DNA of 64,000 nt from Absicoccus intestinalis (GTDB lineage: Bacteria; Bacillota_I; Bacilli_A; Erysipelotrichales; Erysipelotrichaceae): the NCBI RefSeq assembly GCF_033971885.1, contig NZ_JALBUS010000005.1:62001-126000 (forward strand). Direction: 5' to 3'. The position numbers were made by a program, and so were the translations under genes. The notes under the pieces are model-generated. The model worked only from the letters and a program-made list of their open reading frames with translations. It did no database searches and was not told the DNA's origin. Numbering within the stretch: position 1 is the first letter of the stretch; each line of letters begins with the position of its first letter. Shown here piece by piece: positions 54,347-62,971 of this stretch.

Positions 54347-54406
54347 ATAAGTGACAAAAGGAAATACATATTCGCAAGAAATGTAATTTCTGGAAGGGAG
54401 ACAAAA

Positions 54407-54451
54407 TTGAAAAAGCGATTTGATTTTAGTATAAACCGATTAACAATATAA
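54407..54451 (+). CDS. Micropeptide unit 4 (14 residues, MKKRFDFSINRLTI)
   Basis: TTG start at 54407, after GGAAGGGAG, stop TAA at 54449-54451. It is the sister of unit 2 with mostly synonymous codon changes. All four peptides share RFD(F/Y)SxNR plus a hydrophobic residue. Its terminator abuts the 3' end of the convergent deoR gene. Confidence 0.65.
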   Translation: MKKRFDFSINRLTI

Positions 54452-54491
54452 AGAGTCCTTACATGAAAGAAACATATGTAAGGACTTTTTA
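54452..54491 (+). terminator. Terminator of micropeptide unit 4, shared with deoR
   Basis: AGTCCTTACAT (54454-54464) / ATGTAAGGACT (54476-54486) followed by TTTT. It overlaps the deoR stop region and may serve both strands. Confidence 0.85.
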
Positions 54492-55244
54492 TTTGGCAAT
54501 CAGGATCGTACATCCTTGTATGCTTTGTTTCTTTTCGATATCTACGGGATTGGTGATCAAAAAATCAAAAGAATAAAAAGGTGCAAACATATAGGTGCCT
54601 TGCCAATCAAATTTTGATTGATCTGCTAACAAGATCTTTTTTTCTGCTTTTCGTAAAACATGTTGATTTACTTCCATTTCTTCAAATGAAAATGTTGTGG
54701 GTCCTTGACTGTTCTTAAAACCATCACAGCCAAGGCAAGCTACATCAAAATGGATGGCATCAATATGATCCAATGTAAAGACTCCCGTTGCACATTGTGA
54801 TTTCTTTAATACCTTACCCCCTAAAAAGATCAGCTCGTGTTTTTGGTTCGTAACAATATTCGCAATCATCAATGAATTTGTGATCACCAATAAATCTTTT
54901 TTTAAAGGAAGTAATTTTGCCAATGCCAACGTGGTACTTCCAGGTCCAATAAAAAGAGAAGAATGATCAGGAATTTCCCGCAAAGCCCGTTTGGCAAGGT
55001 CTTGTTTTAAGGAAGCATGTTCATTCACTTTCACATGGACCGCCACCTCACTATTATCTTCTTTACGACAAGCGCCTCCATGTATTTTATGAAGCAAACC
55101 TTGACTTTCCATTTGATTGAGATCTTTGCGAATGGTTTCCATACTCACATGATAGGTATTGGCTAAATCAATGACGCGGACCTTCCCTTCGGTTAGGATG
55201 GCTTGATAAATCTCTTGTTGACGCTCTTCCATCTTCTTTGACAT
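54489..55244 (-). CDS. DeoR/GlpR-family transcriptional regulator
   Basis: This 251-residue sugar-metabolism repressor has an N-terminal winged helix (MEERQQEIYQAILTEGKVRV then VSMETIRKDLNQMESQGLLH) and a C-terminal sensor domain with SLFIGPGSTTLALAKLLPL, binding a phosphosugar. It is divergent from hxlA-hxlB-manA and so most likely controls them. TTGGCTTTTT and its inverse flank the intergenic region. Confidence 0.93.
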   Translation of the reverse strand: MSKKMEERQQEIYQAILTEGKVRVIDLANTYHVSMETIRKDLNQMESQGLLHKIHGGACRKEDNSEVAVHVKVNEHASLKQDLAKRALREIPDHSSLFIGPGSTTLALAKLLPLKKDLLVITNSLMIANIVTNQKHELIFLGGKVLKKSQCATGVFTLDHIDAIHFDVACLGCDGFKNSQGPTTFSFEEMEVNQHVLRKAEKKILLADQSKFDWQGTYMFAPFYSFDFLITNPVDIEKKQSIQGCTILIAK

Positions 55245-55264
55245 ATTTCTATTGTATCGAAAAC

Positions 55265-55329
55265 TTGGCTTTTTGGCTATTGTTTCTATAAAACCAACTT
55301 TATTTTATTCTTATTTCGAAAAAAGCCAA
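55265..55329. promoter_or_regulatory. Candidate DeoR operator pair between deoR and hxlA
   Basis: TTGGCTTTTT (55265-55274) and its inverted copy AAAAAGCCAA (55320-55329) lie 45 bases apart in the divergent promoter region. Separated inverted half-sites would fit looping or twin binding by the adjacent DeoR protein. Confidence 0.4.
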
Positions 55330-55393
55330 TTTTTTATTGTAGATTTTCTCTTAAAATTCTATTCTAAGGATGAAAAAAAGAGGAGGTTTTATC

Positions 55394-56020
55394 ATGAAAC
55401 TACAAGCTGCTTTAGATACACTCACATTAGACGAATGTGTGACCTTATTGGAACAAACCCAAGGTTTTGTCGATGTTGCGGAGGTTGGAACTCCTTTTAT
55501 CATCGAACAAGGTATGGTGCCAGTTCGTACCTTCAAAGAAAAATTCCCAGACATTGAAGTTTTGGCCGATGCCAAAATTATGGATGCAGGTAAATATGAA
55601 GCTGATAAATGCTTCGATGCTGGTGCCGATATTGTTACGGTATTGGGTGTTTCCAATGATTTGACTATCAAAGGTGTCGTTGAAAGTGCCAAAGAACATG
55701 GCAAACAAGTCATGGTTGATATGATTGAAGTGAAGGATTTAGCCAAACGTACCAAGGAAGTGGATCAAATGGGTGTCGATTACATTTGTGTACATACCGC
55801 TTTTGATGTGCAAGCAACGGGGAAAGATCCTTTGGATGATTTGAAAGTTGTCAATTCAATCATCCAAAATGCCAAGTCTGCCGTAGCCGGTGGTGTCAAA
55901 TTAGCTACCATCGATGCGATCGTGGCCCAAGGAGCGGGCATCATTGTTGTGGGTGGTGCCATCTGCAATGCCAAAGACCCAAGTGCCATGGCCAAAGAGA
56001 TGAAGAAACATTTAAAATAG
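55394..56020 (+). CDS. hxlA: 3-hexulose-6-phosphate synthase
   Basis: This 208-residue TIM-barrel aldolase of the ribulose monophosphate pathway joins formaldehyde and ribulose-5-phosphate or runs in reverse. Family segments are LQAALDTLTLDECV, VDVAEVGTPFIIEQGM, VLADAKIMDAGKYEADKCF and AVAGGVKLATID. KGPDC-type decarboxylases (UlaD) are close relatives, but the EVGTPFI and DAKIMDAG signatures and the neighbouring hxlB support HPS. The ATG at 55394 follows AGAGGAGG. Confidence 0.88.
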   Translation: MKLQAALDTLTLDECVTLLEQTQGFVDVAEVGTPFIIEQGMVPVRTFKEKFPDIEVLADAKIMDAGKYEADKCFDAGADIVTVLGVSNDLTIKGVVESAKEHGKQVMVDMIEVKDLAKRTKEVDQMGVDYICVHTAFDVQATGKDPLDDLKVVNSIIQNAKSAVAGGVKLATIDAIVAQGAGIIVVGGAICNAKDPSAMAKEMKKHLK

Positions 56021-56034
56021 GAGAGATGCACATC

Positions 56035-56595
56035 ATGAACAATCAAGAATATGCAAAGATCATCTTAAATGAATTGAATCAAACATTGCCTACCATCGAT
56101 ATTGAAAAATCCAATCAATTTGTTGATTTATTATTGCATGCGAAAGAAATCTTCTGTGCCGGCGCTGGTCGTAGTGGCTTTGCGGTACGTGGCTTTGCGA
56201 TGCGTTTGATGCACATGGGATTCAATAGTTATGTAGTTGGTGAAACGTGTACCCCCAATATTGATGATACGGGTCTCTTAGTTGTTTGTTCCGGCTCTGG
56301 TTCAACGAAAAGTTTGGTCAATCATGCCCAAAAAGCCAAGGAAGTGGGGGCCAAGGTGGCTTTGATCACCATTGATCCAGAATCCCCTATTGCGAAAATG
56401 GCTGATGTAGTTATCGAAATCAGTGCACCAAGTCCAAAATCTGCAAAAGCGGGTGAAATCCAATCGATCCAACCGATGGGTTCTTTATTTGAGCAATCCG
56501 AAGCTTTATATATGGACACCTTGATCTTGATGTTGATGGATAAAAAACATATGAATTCCGATACCATGTTTGGTCGTCATGCCAATATGGAGTAA
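56035..56595 (+). CDS. hxlB: 6-phospho-3-hexuloisomerase
   Basis: This 186-residue SIS-domain isomerase converts hexulose-6-phosphate to fructose-6-phosphate: CAGAGRSGFAVRGFAMRLMH, VVGETCTPNIDDTGLLVV, SGSGSTKSLVNHA. The ATG at 56035 follows GGAGAG. The order hxlA-hxlB-manA links pentose phosphate, fructose-6-phosphate and mannose-6-phosphate. It could serve ribulose-phosphate supply (the reverse direction) or formaldehyde fixation. Confidence 0.9.
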   Translation: MNNQEYAKIILNELNQTLPTIDIEKSNQFVDLLLHAKEIFCAGAGRSGFAVRGFAMRLMHMGFNSYVVGETCTPNIDDTGLLVVCSGSGSTKSLVNHAQKAKEVGAKVALITIDPESPIAKMADVVIEISAPSPKSAKAGEIQSIQPMGSLFEQSEALYMDTLILMLMDKKHMNSDTMFGRHANME

Positions 56596-56597
56596 AT

Positions 56598-57536
56598 ATG
56601 GAACCTGTCTTATTTTTAGAATCCCCCCTGATTGAAAAGCTATATGGTGGTCACAAGATTCAGGATAGCTTTGGCATTGGCGATCCTTCAAAAAAAATTG
56701 GTGAATACTGGGTCATCAGTGGTCATGATCATGGTTTAAGCGTAATCACCAATGGTCCATATAAATCGCAAACCTTGAAAAATGTATATACCAATCATCG
56801 CGAATTGTTTGCGAATGATCCTCATGATAAATTTCCTCTTCTGATCAAGATCAATGAAGTCACAAAACCCGTATCGGTCCAAGTGCATCCCAATGATGCC
56901 CAATCGCATGGAGAAGGCAAAGCGGAATGTTGCTTATTTCTAGATGTAGAAGATGGATCAAAGATCATCCGTGGCCATACAGCCAAGACCAAAACCGAAT
57001 TAAAACAACACATTGAAAACAACGAATGGGATTCATTATTGATTCGTAAACCGATCCATGATAATGATTTCATCTTTACGCCGCCAGGCATCATTCATGG
57101 CATTGAAGGCAAATTGATGATGGCCGAAGTCCAACAATCCAGCGATATGACCTATCGTCTCTATGATTATGATCGTTTGGTTGATGGCAAACCTAGACAA
57201 CTCCATGTCCAACAAGCTTTGGAAGTGACAACCGTACCACACCAAGAACCAGAGATCCATCCTGTTACGATGGAAAAAGATGGCAATATCCAAACGACCT
57301 ATATAGATAATCATTTTTTCAAGATTGATCGCTACCAGATCAACAACAAACAGACATTGGATAATCCTATGTATTCTTGTGTTGTCATCTTATCTGGACA
57401 AGGTACATTGATTCTTGATGATACCTCATATCCGGTAAAAGCAGGTATGGGCATGATCATTACTTCCCAAACAAAAACATATTCCCTTTCTGGTGTAATG
57501 GATGTGCTTGTCAGTCAGCCACCAAAAATGACTTAG
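56598..57536 (+). CDS. manA: Mannose-6-phosphate isomerase, class I (second copy)
   Basis: A 312-residue zinc isomerase paralogous to the protein at 24.1 kb. Metal-site segments are VSVQVHPNDAQSHG, the Glu of KAECCLFLD and TPPGIIHGIEGKLM, ending RLYDYDRLVDGKPRQLH. The start is two bases after the hxlB stop. Having the enzyme in this operon suggests channelling of fructose-6-phosphate to mannose-6-phosphate, or action on a related ketose/aldose pair. Confidence 0.92.
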   Translation: MEPVLFLESPLIEKLYGGHKIQDSFGIGDPSKKIGEYWVISGHDHGLSVITNGPYKSQTLKNVYTNHRELFANDPHDKFPLLIKINEVTKPVSVQVHPNDAQSHGEGKAECCLFLDVEDGSKIIRGHTAKTKTELKQHIENNEWDSLLIRKPIHDNDFIFTPPGIIHGIEGKLMMAEVQQSSDMTYRLYDYDRLVDGKPRQLHVQQALEVTTVPHQEPEIHPVTMEKDGNIQTTYIDNHFFKIDRYQINNKQTLDNPMYSCVVILSGQGTLILDDTSYPVKAGMGMIITSQTKTYSLSGVMDVLVSQPPKMT

Positions 57537-57540
57537 TTAG

Positions 57541-57615
57541 AAAACCCGCTCCAAGAATCCAAGACAGAACCTAAAATTCTGCCAATCGGATTGTTAAGGC
57601 GGGCTTTTTAAGATT
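57541..57615 (+). terminator. Terminator after the hxlA-hxlB-manA operon
   Basis: A long hairpin with outer stem ACCCGC / GGCGGGCT and inner AGAACCT / AATTCT pairing is followed by TTTTT. Confidence 0.6.
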
Positions 57616-57629
57616 AATAAAATTTTGGT

Positions 57630-58520
57630 TTATTCTTTCTGTGTCTGATTAACGATCACGACGGAAAGAATCACACAAATGATACCGATGATGACATCGA
57701 TGCGGATGGCTTCATGTAGAAAAAGAATGCTGTAAACGGAAGCAGATATCGCTTCGACAGATGAGAGGATTGCTGCCCTGCTGACTTCTACATATTTAAG
57801 ACTAATGGTATATAGAAAATAAGGGAGTACACAGCTAATACAACCAAATAAAAGTCCAAATTCCATTCTGCTATGATCTTTTGTTAGTACAAATCCCAAT
57901 GTATGCCAATCGGCTATCATTACCAGACCAATCGATGCGATAATAAAGGTATATAACATTGAAGTCACGGGATGATAATTTCTTCGAAGGAGTAATGCAC
58001 TAAAGATCGAATACATGGCGTAGCAAAAGGCTGCCAAAAGTCCAACCGCCACACCGGATACATTGGATGAGCCGGCATTTTCAAAAATTCCGGAAACAAA
58101 GGTACATCCTAAAAAAGCAAAAATCAGTGAAATCACTTTATTTTTTGTGAATTTTTCCCGAAAAAAGATGGCTGAAAGAACGGAAACGATGGCTGGTGAA
58201 ACATATAATAGAACAGCGGCTACGGATACGGAAGTCATATCAATGGCACCGTAATAAAAAATGGTAAATCCGACGATGCTTACCAGTCCACTGGCTACAA
58301 AAATCCATAAATCTTTGATTCGTATTCGAAATAGTTTTTTATTATATATGACCACCCACAAAATAAAAATAATGGTTGCTGTAATAACCCGAATGGCCGC
58401 TATTTCTTTTGATTGCAAACCCAAGCTTCTCCATTCTGTTACAAACAGACCCTGGGTTGCCCAAAGCATCCCTGCTAAAAGAATAAGATATACTTGATTT
58501 GACATTTTTCTTGTATCCAA
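57630..58520 (-). CDS. EamA-family (DMT) transporter
   Basis: This 296-residue, ten-helix permease has two EamA repeats: LILLAGMLWATQGLFVTEWR in the first and VSRAAILSSVEAISASVYSI at the end of the second. The family exports or imports amino acids, nucleosides and similar metabolites. The TTG start (58520) has GAGG at seven bases; an ATG five codons downstream is the alternative. As last gene of the pyrimidine/beta-alanine cluster it may move a pathway substrate or product. Confidence 0.88.
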   Translation of the reverse strand: MDTRKMSNQVYLILLAGMLWATQGLFVTEWRSLGLQSKEIAAIRVITATIIFILWVVIYNKKLFRIRIKDLWIFVASGLVSIVGFTIFYYGAIDMTSVSVAAVLLYVSPAIVSVLSAIFFREKFTKNKVISLIFAFLGCTFVSGIFENAGSSNVSGVAVGLLAAFCYAMYSIFSALLLRRNYHPVTSMLYTFIIASIGLVMIADWHTLGFVLTKDHSRMEFGLLFGCISCVLPYFLYTISLKYVEVSRAAILSSVEAISASVYSILFLHEAIRIDVIIGIICVILSVVIVNQTQKE

Positions 58521-58541
58521 TCGTTAACCTCGAAAGAGGAT

Positions 58542-59060
58542 TCAGTTTTCCGAAATCCTCTTTTCTTCTTTCGTAACACTTGCACCCAAGCGGATGCACA
58601 ACCATCCACAAAACAATCCAATGACATTTGCCAATGCGATCCACAACATCGCAATCACCAAATTTTTCCAGTCCAAAAACGATACCACATCCAGCTTTGG
58701 GAAATATCCTGCATAATAACCGGCAAACAGGCAGGAATAAGAATTAAAGGATGCTAAAGAGCAAGCAAACATTTTTGTTTTCAATGATAACATCAAGATA
58801 ATGACGGTTCCGATTACCGTAAGCACTTGCACTCCCATACTAAATCCAGATGCGGCATAGGCAAGAATCGCAATGGCAGCCAATATGTATCCCTCGATCA
58901 TCGGTGGAATTGATTTTTTAAATGCTTCCGGATTCGATCCAAGCGTAAAATACCAAGTCTCGCCAATAAACAAGGCCCAGACCGGAATTTTAATCAACCC
59001 TCCTAGACATGAAATTCCCGCCAGCACAGCAATCACTATATCCAAACGTTCAATTTTCAT
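58542..59060 (-). CDS. DUF1097-family membrane protein
   Basis: A 172-residue integral membrane protein with five to six helices: LDIVIAVLAGISCLGGLI, MIEGYILAAIAILAYAASGF and LVIAMLWIALANVIGLFCGW. It fits DUF1097, whose function is not known. The ATG at 59058-59060 follows GGTGAGGAG. Position between transporter and amidohydrolase suggests an uptake role linked to the pathway. Confidence 0.75.
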   Translation of the reverse strand: MKIERLDIVIAVLAGISCLGGLIKIPVWALFIGETWYFTLGSNPEAFKKSIPPMIEGYILAAIAILAYAASGFSMGVQVLTVIGTVIILMLSLKTKMFACSLASFNSYSCLFAGYYAGYFPKLDVVSFLDWKNLVIAMLWIALANVIGLFCGWLCIRLGASVTKEEKRISEN

Positions 59061-59193
59061 CTCCTCACCTCCCTGAAAATGTATGATATGAAAAATACCC
59101 GCTCCCTTTGGGTATACATTGCTATAACGATGACTCAATAGAGAGCAGGTAAAGATGCTTATTTCTGCACTGATTTCTTTAATTTATGGTTGA

Positions 59194-60462
59194 TCAAAGT
59201 CCGCGCTCATCCACTTTCAAGACGGCATTCAACATAACAGATGCCCCCTCTGTACAATGTTCAGGAGATGAATATTCTGGCTCACAATGTGATAAACCAT
59301 CCTTAGATTGTACGAAAATCATGGTTGTCGGCAATACATAGGCTGCAAATTGGGCATCGTGTCCGGCACCCGAATGAATATATTGATGGCTAACACCCAA
59401 TTCTTCACAGGATTCCTTAACATATCCGACCAACGTCTTATTCCAATAAACCGTATCACGATTCCATGCTTTTTCTACTTCACAGGTGCAACCCGCCCAT
59501 TCTTTATTTGCACAATCTTTTACAATCTGAAGTACTTGATTCAATAGCTCTGGACTTTCATGACGGCAGTCAAATGAAAATTCATAATAATCTGGAACAC
59601 AGGTATGAACGTTTGGATGACACTGTACTTCACCTGTAGTATAAACCAACTCTGGATGTCCTAGTGCATCGATCGTTTTATGCAAATACAACAATGCTTG
59701 TGCAGCTGCATAGAATGCATCTTTTCTCTTTGGCATTGGGAAGGTACCAGCATGGGTCGTTTGTCCATAGAATTTCAATGTATAATTAAACATTCCTAAG
59801 ACACAGTCAACCACACCAATATCATTTCCAGCATCTTCCAGGATTGGTCCCTGTTCAATATGTGTTTCAAAATAACATTCATATTTTTCCGGTGTCAAAC
59901 GATATTTTTTATCCCCTTTAAAGCCTGATTTGTCCAAAGCGTCTTTGAACGTAACCTGTGGATCAAGAACGCTCTTTGAATTCATCATATCTTCATATTT
60001 AAAGCCTGTTTTGATCTCATCTGGTAGATAATCGTAACAAATGATTCCAGAAGACATCATTGCTGGCGGATAAAGGGATCCCTCTTCATTTGTCCAAATC
60101 ATCGCTGTCAAAGGATGCTTATGTGGAATCTTTTTCTCTGCCACAGTTTCCAAAACTTCCATGGCACTCATGACACCAAGAATACCATCATAATTTCCAC
60201 CGTTACGAACAGAATCACAATGGGAACCCATCACAATTCTTTTTGCGTTTGGATCCGATCCAGGAAGAGTGGCATACATATTTGCGACGTCATCAATCTC
60301 GATGGTTGCACCGATGGCTTCCATTCTCTTTCGGAATTCATTTCTTGCTTGAATATCCGCTTCAGACAGCGTATATCTAGTGATTCCACCATGACCAGCG
60401 TCACCATACTGTGAAAATGTTTTAATTTTATCTTCCATTCGTTCTAAACTTGCCTTATACAT
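59194..60462 (-). CDS. N-carbamoyl amidohydrolase, M20 family (beta-ureidopropionase / allantoate amidohydrolase type)
   Basis: This 422-residue di-metal enzyme hydrolyses a carbamoyl group from N-carbamoyl amino acids, giving ammonia, CO2 and the amine. The metal ligands are MGSHCDSVRNGGNYDGILG, WTNEEGSLYPPAMMSSG, HIEQGPILEDAG and the C-terminal GAGHDAQFA. Next to a dihydropyrimidinase the expected substrate is N-carbamoyl-beta-alanine. Allantoate or ureidoglycolate cannot be ruled out by sequence. Confidence 0.9.
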   Translation of the reverse strand: MYKASLERMEDKIKTFSQYGDAGHGGITRYTLSEADIQARNEFRKRMEAIGATIEIDDVANMYATLPGSDPNAKRIVMGSHCDSVRNGGNYDGILGVMSAMEVLETVAEKKIPHKHPLTAMIWTNEEGSLYPPAMMSSGIICYDYLPDEIKTGFKYEDMMNSKSVLDPQVTFKDALDKSGFKGDKKYRLTPEKYECYFETHIEQGPILEDAGNDIGVVDCVLGMFNYTLKFYGQTTHAGTFPMPKRKDAFYAAAQALLYLHKTIDALGHPELVYTTGEVQCHPNVHTCVPDYYEFSFDCRHESPELLNQVLQIVKDCANKEWAGCTCEVEKAWNRDTVYWNKTLVGYVKESCEELGVSHQYIHSGAGHDAQFAAYVLPTTMIFVQSKDGLSHCEPEYSSPEHCTEGASVMLNAVLKVDERGL

Positions 60463-60508
60463 TTTTAAATCCTCCTTTTCTAATTGATTCTATTTTAAAA
60501 ATGCTTTC

Positions 60509-61876
60509 CTAACGTCTTGGGATACGTTTTACGTATTTGCCCATGCCCGGTTTTCCTACAAATTCTCCATGATCATATACAAGATTTCCACGGAGGAATG
60601 TTTTTACTGGATATCCATGAAGCTCTTTGCCTTCCCAGATCGTATGATCATAGTCACTATGCATATTATTGACAGAAATCGTGAAATCTTTCTTTGGATC
60701 ATACAATACAATGTCAGCATCTTTGCCAACAGCAATCGCTCCTTTGTCTTCACATCCAAAAATCTTCGCTGGATTTGTTGCGCAAACCTCAACAACTTTT
60801 TCAAATGAAATTTTTCCAGTGTTGGCTGCATCGAGCATATATGGATAGAGATTTTCTACACCTGCACATCCGTTTGGAATCTTTGAAAAATCATCTTTTC
60901 CCCAGTCCTTTTCATAACTTTGGAATGGACAATGATCGGTTGCGACTGTATCGATAAATCCGGCTTTCAATGCTTTCCACAATGCTTCTTTGCTCGCTTC
61001 ACCTTTCATTGGTGGTGAGCATACAAAGTTTCTGCCATCTGGACGTTTATATACATCACAAGTAAATTCCAAATACTGTGGACAGGTTTCTACATAAACC
61101 GGCTTTCCATCCATTTTTGCTTTTTCACAAGCTTCCAATCCCTCTTGATCGGACATATGTACGATATAAACCGGTGTATCCAGATGCGATGCCCAATGAA
61201 CCACGCGCTTATCGGCTTCCGCAGCGACAAATTCTGGACGACTCATATAATGATACCAGGCACTCGTTTTACCTTCTTTCAGATATTGCTCTGTCCGAAG
61301 ATCGATCAAATCTGGATTTTCTGCATGCACATTGATCATCATACCAAGTTCTTTGGCACGAAGAAGAAGTGTGGCAAGCATACCATCATCGACCATCATA
61401 CCTTCTTTTTTATAGACTAAGAAACACTTCAGACTTGTGATTCCCGCTTCGGCTGCTTGTTCCATCTCTTCCAAAATTTGACCACCGTTTAAATCGGTGA
61501 TACAGCAATGGAATGCATAATCACTACAAGCATCGGTTTCTAAGATTTCCTTTTTGGAATTGACTAGTCCGAGAATCGTCTCGCCCTTATGCTGTACTGG
61601 ATAATCAAAGATAGTTGTAACGCCTCCGCAAACAGCAGCACGTGTTCCCGATTTGTAACTGTCTGCCGATACGGTTCCGCCAAAAGGCATTTGCATGTGC
61701 GTATGCACATCGATTGCACCCGGCAATACCAACATTCCAGTTGCATCCTCAACTCTATCCGCTTCTACTGGAAGATCTTTTCCGATTGCGACGATTTTCT
61801 CCTTGTCGATAGCTACATCTGCCTGAAAACTTCCAGATGCTGTGACTACAGTCCCTCCTTTAATCAATAAATCCAT
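60509..61876 (-). CDS. Dihydropyrimidinase / D-hydantoinase
   Basis: This 455-residue cyclic amidohydrolase opens the ring of dihydrouracil or hydantoins. The metal centre is complete: AIDVHTHMQMPFGGT, the carboxylated Lys in ITSLKCFLVYK, INVHAENPD, VYIVHMSDQ and VATDHCPF. The PFGGT after HTH is typical of dihydropyrimidinases rather than allantoinases. It lies upstream of the carbamoyl amidohydrolase on the same strand, which would act next in the pathway. Confidence 0.92.
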   Translation of the reverse strand: MDLLIKGGTVVTASGSFQADVAIDKEKIVAIGKDLPVEADRVEDATGMLVLPGAIDVHTHMQMPFGGTVSADSYKSGTRAAVCGGVTTIFDYPVQHKGETILGLVNSKKEILETDACSDYAFHCCITDLNGGQILEEMEQAAEAGITSLKCFLVYKKEGMMVDDGMLATLLLRAKELGMMINVHAENPDLIDLRTEQYLKEGKTSAWYHYMSRPEFVAAEADKRVVHWASHLDTPVYIVHMSDQEGLEACEKAKMDGKPVYVETCPQYLEFTCDVYKRPDGRNFVCSPPMKGEASKEALWKALKAGFIDTVATDHCPFQSYEKDWGKDDFSKIPNGCAGVENLYPYMLDAANTGKISFEKVVEVCATNPAKIFGCEDKGAIAVGKDADIVLYDPKKDFTISVNNMHSDYDHTIWEGKELHGYPVKTFLRGNLVYDHGEFVGKPGMGKYVKRIPRR

Positions 61877-61981
61877 GTAAGTACCTCCTTTTCTTATATT
61901 ATTGTTTTTTAATAGGTGACGAATCTTCTGCTAAATCCGCAAAACGTTTCGTCGTCTACATGGTGATTCATTTTTGTATAT

Positions 61982-62350
61982 CTAATTTGCTTCGTAGATA
62001 AACTGACAAATTGTACAAAGTGGTGGATCTTCCAATACATCGATAGAACTTGGATAAGGTGGATCTTCCGGTACTTGGATGATCTTAAATGCCCTTACCT
62101 CAATCAATGCTTTCTTTCCTTTCTGTTGTTTGATCCTGGCGATAAATTCCATATAATCCCCCGCAAAAATGGGTTCATACAAACGAACTTTACGTACTTC
62201 TAGGCAATGTCCTGTATTATGAAATACCTTTGCCATAATTCGGTTGGCACAATCATTCATCAAAGTAATGCTTCTTGCTCCATTTACAACACCACCGCCA
62301 TAAAAAACATCTCGATCTGACATTCTATATCTCATTGTAACTGTATCCAT
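61982..62350 (-). CDS. Hotdog-fold 3-aminoacyl-CoA ammonia-lyase-like protein (short)
   Basis: This 122-residue single-hotdog protein starts TVTMRYRMSDRDVFYGGGVV and continues NGARSITLMNDCANRIM and FAGDYMEFIARI. These match the layout of 3-aminobutyryl-CoA ammonia-lyase (Kal) and beta-alanyl-CoA ammonia-lyase. It is shorter than its neighbour and differs throughout, so the two may be subunits of one enzyme or act on different substrates (for example beta-alanyl- and beta-aminoisobutyryl-CoA). Confidence 0.7.
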   Translation of the reverse strand: MDTVTMRYRMSDRDVFYGGGVVNGARSITLMNDCANRIMAKVFHNTGHCLEVRKVRLYEPIFAGDYMEFIARIKQQKGKKALIEVRAFKIIQVPEDPPYPSSIDVLEDPPLCTICQFIYEAN

Positions 62351-62380
62351 AATAAAAGCTCCTTTTCTCTATCTATCCTA

Positions 62381-62860
62381 TTAAAGTTCGATAACTTCAT
62401 CTTCTGGAAAATCTTCATTTGCTCGCCATGGATCTTTCACAAGACCATCTGGTTGCTCGCCTCTTTGGAGATGTTTCTTTACGACCAAACGTACCATGCC
62501 CTCCGTACACAAAACTGGTTCATCAAACCAAACCATATCTCCTGGTTTATAATTGGTTTTTCCGGCACGATAGGCAGGCGTTGCTAGTTTAAAGACTTCA
62601 ATTTTACAATCACGAGACGTATTTCCGACATGAACCATGGTTGCCTTATATTCCATCATATCGCCCACATATGCATTTTCATAAATCTTGCAGTCACGAT
62701 ATCCAAGACATAAAGACTCATCCCCGTCATTTAAGATCATCTGTTCGGTTTCTACGTCCCCGATAAAATCCCATTGACGACCAAAAGGAACAAGACCGTC
62801 CTGATTGTTCGCATCGGCTGTTGTCATGTTGTAGCTAAGATAAGATGTTTTTCTTGCCAT
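62381..62860 (-). CDS. Hotdog-fold beta-alanyl-CoA ammonia-lyase-like protein
   Basis: This 159-residue protein contains DFIGDVETEQMILNDGDESL, CLGYRDCKIYENAYVGDMME and HVGNTSRDCKIEVFKLAT. The order follows, by recollection, beta-alanyl-CoA:ammonia lyase of Clostridium propionicum. The reaction would release ammonia from beta-alanyl-CoA to give acrylyl-CoA. It sits just after a class III CoA-transferase and shortly before the dihydropyrimidinase, supporting this role; no biochemical equivalence is proven. Confidence 0.75.
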   Translation of the reverse strand: MARKTSYLSYNMTTADANNQDGLVPFGRQWDFIGDVETEQMILNDGDESLCLGYRDCKIYENAYVGDMMEYKATMVHVGNTSRDCKIEVFKLATPAYRAGKTNYKPGDMVWFDEPVLCTEGMVRLVVKKHLQRGEQPDGLVKDPWRANEDFPEDEVIEL

Positions 62861-62971
62861 TTTTATTGTCCTCCATTTTCTAAATCAATGCTTATAATGA
62901 CCAACATTTATTTTTGACTGCTGACAAAATTTTGTCGCAGTAAAGATCCTTTCACTAATTTGATATACCGT

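Noticed and set aside
53403..54451. Type I toxin peptides
   Set aside because: The peptides are charged and polar without a membrane helix, and no overlapping antisense RNA promoter was evident.
53281..54491. Possible CRISPR or tandem-repeat array
   Set aside because: Units are ~200-250 bases apart, diverged, and each contains promoter, ORF and terminator; there are no short regular repeats and spacers.
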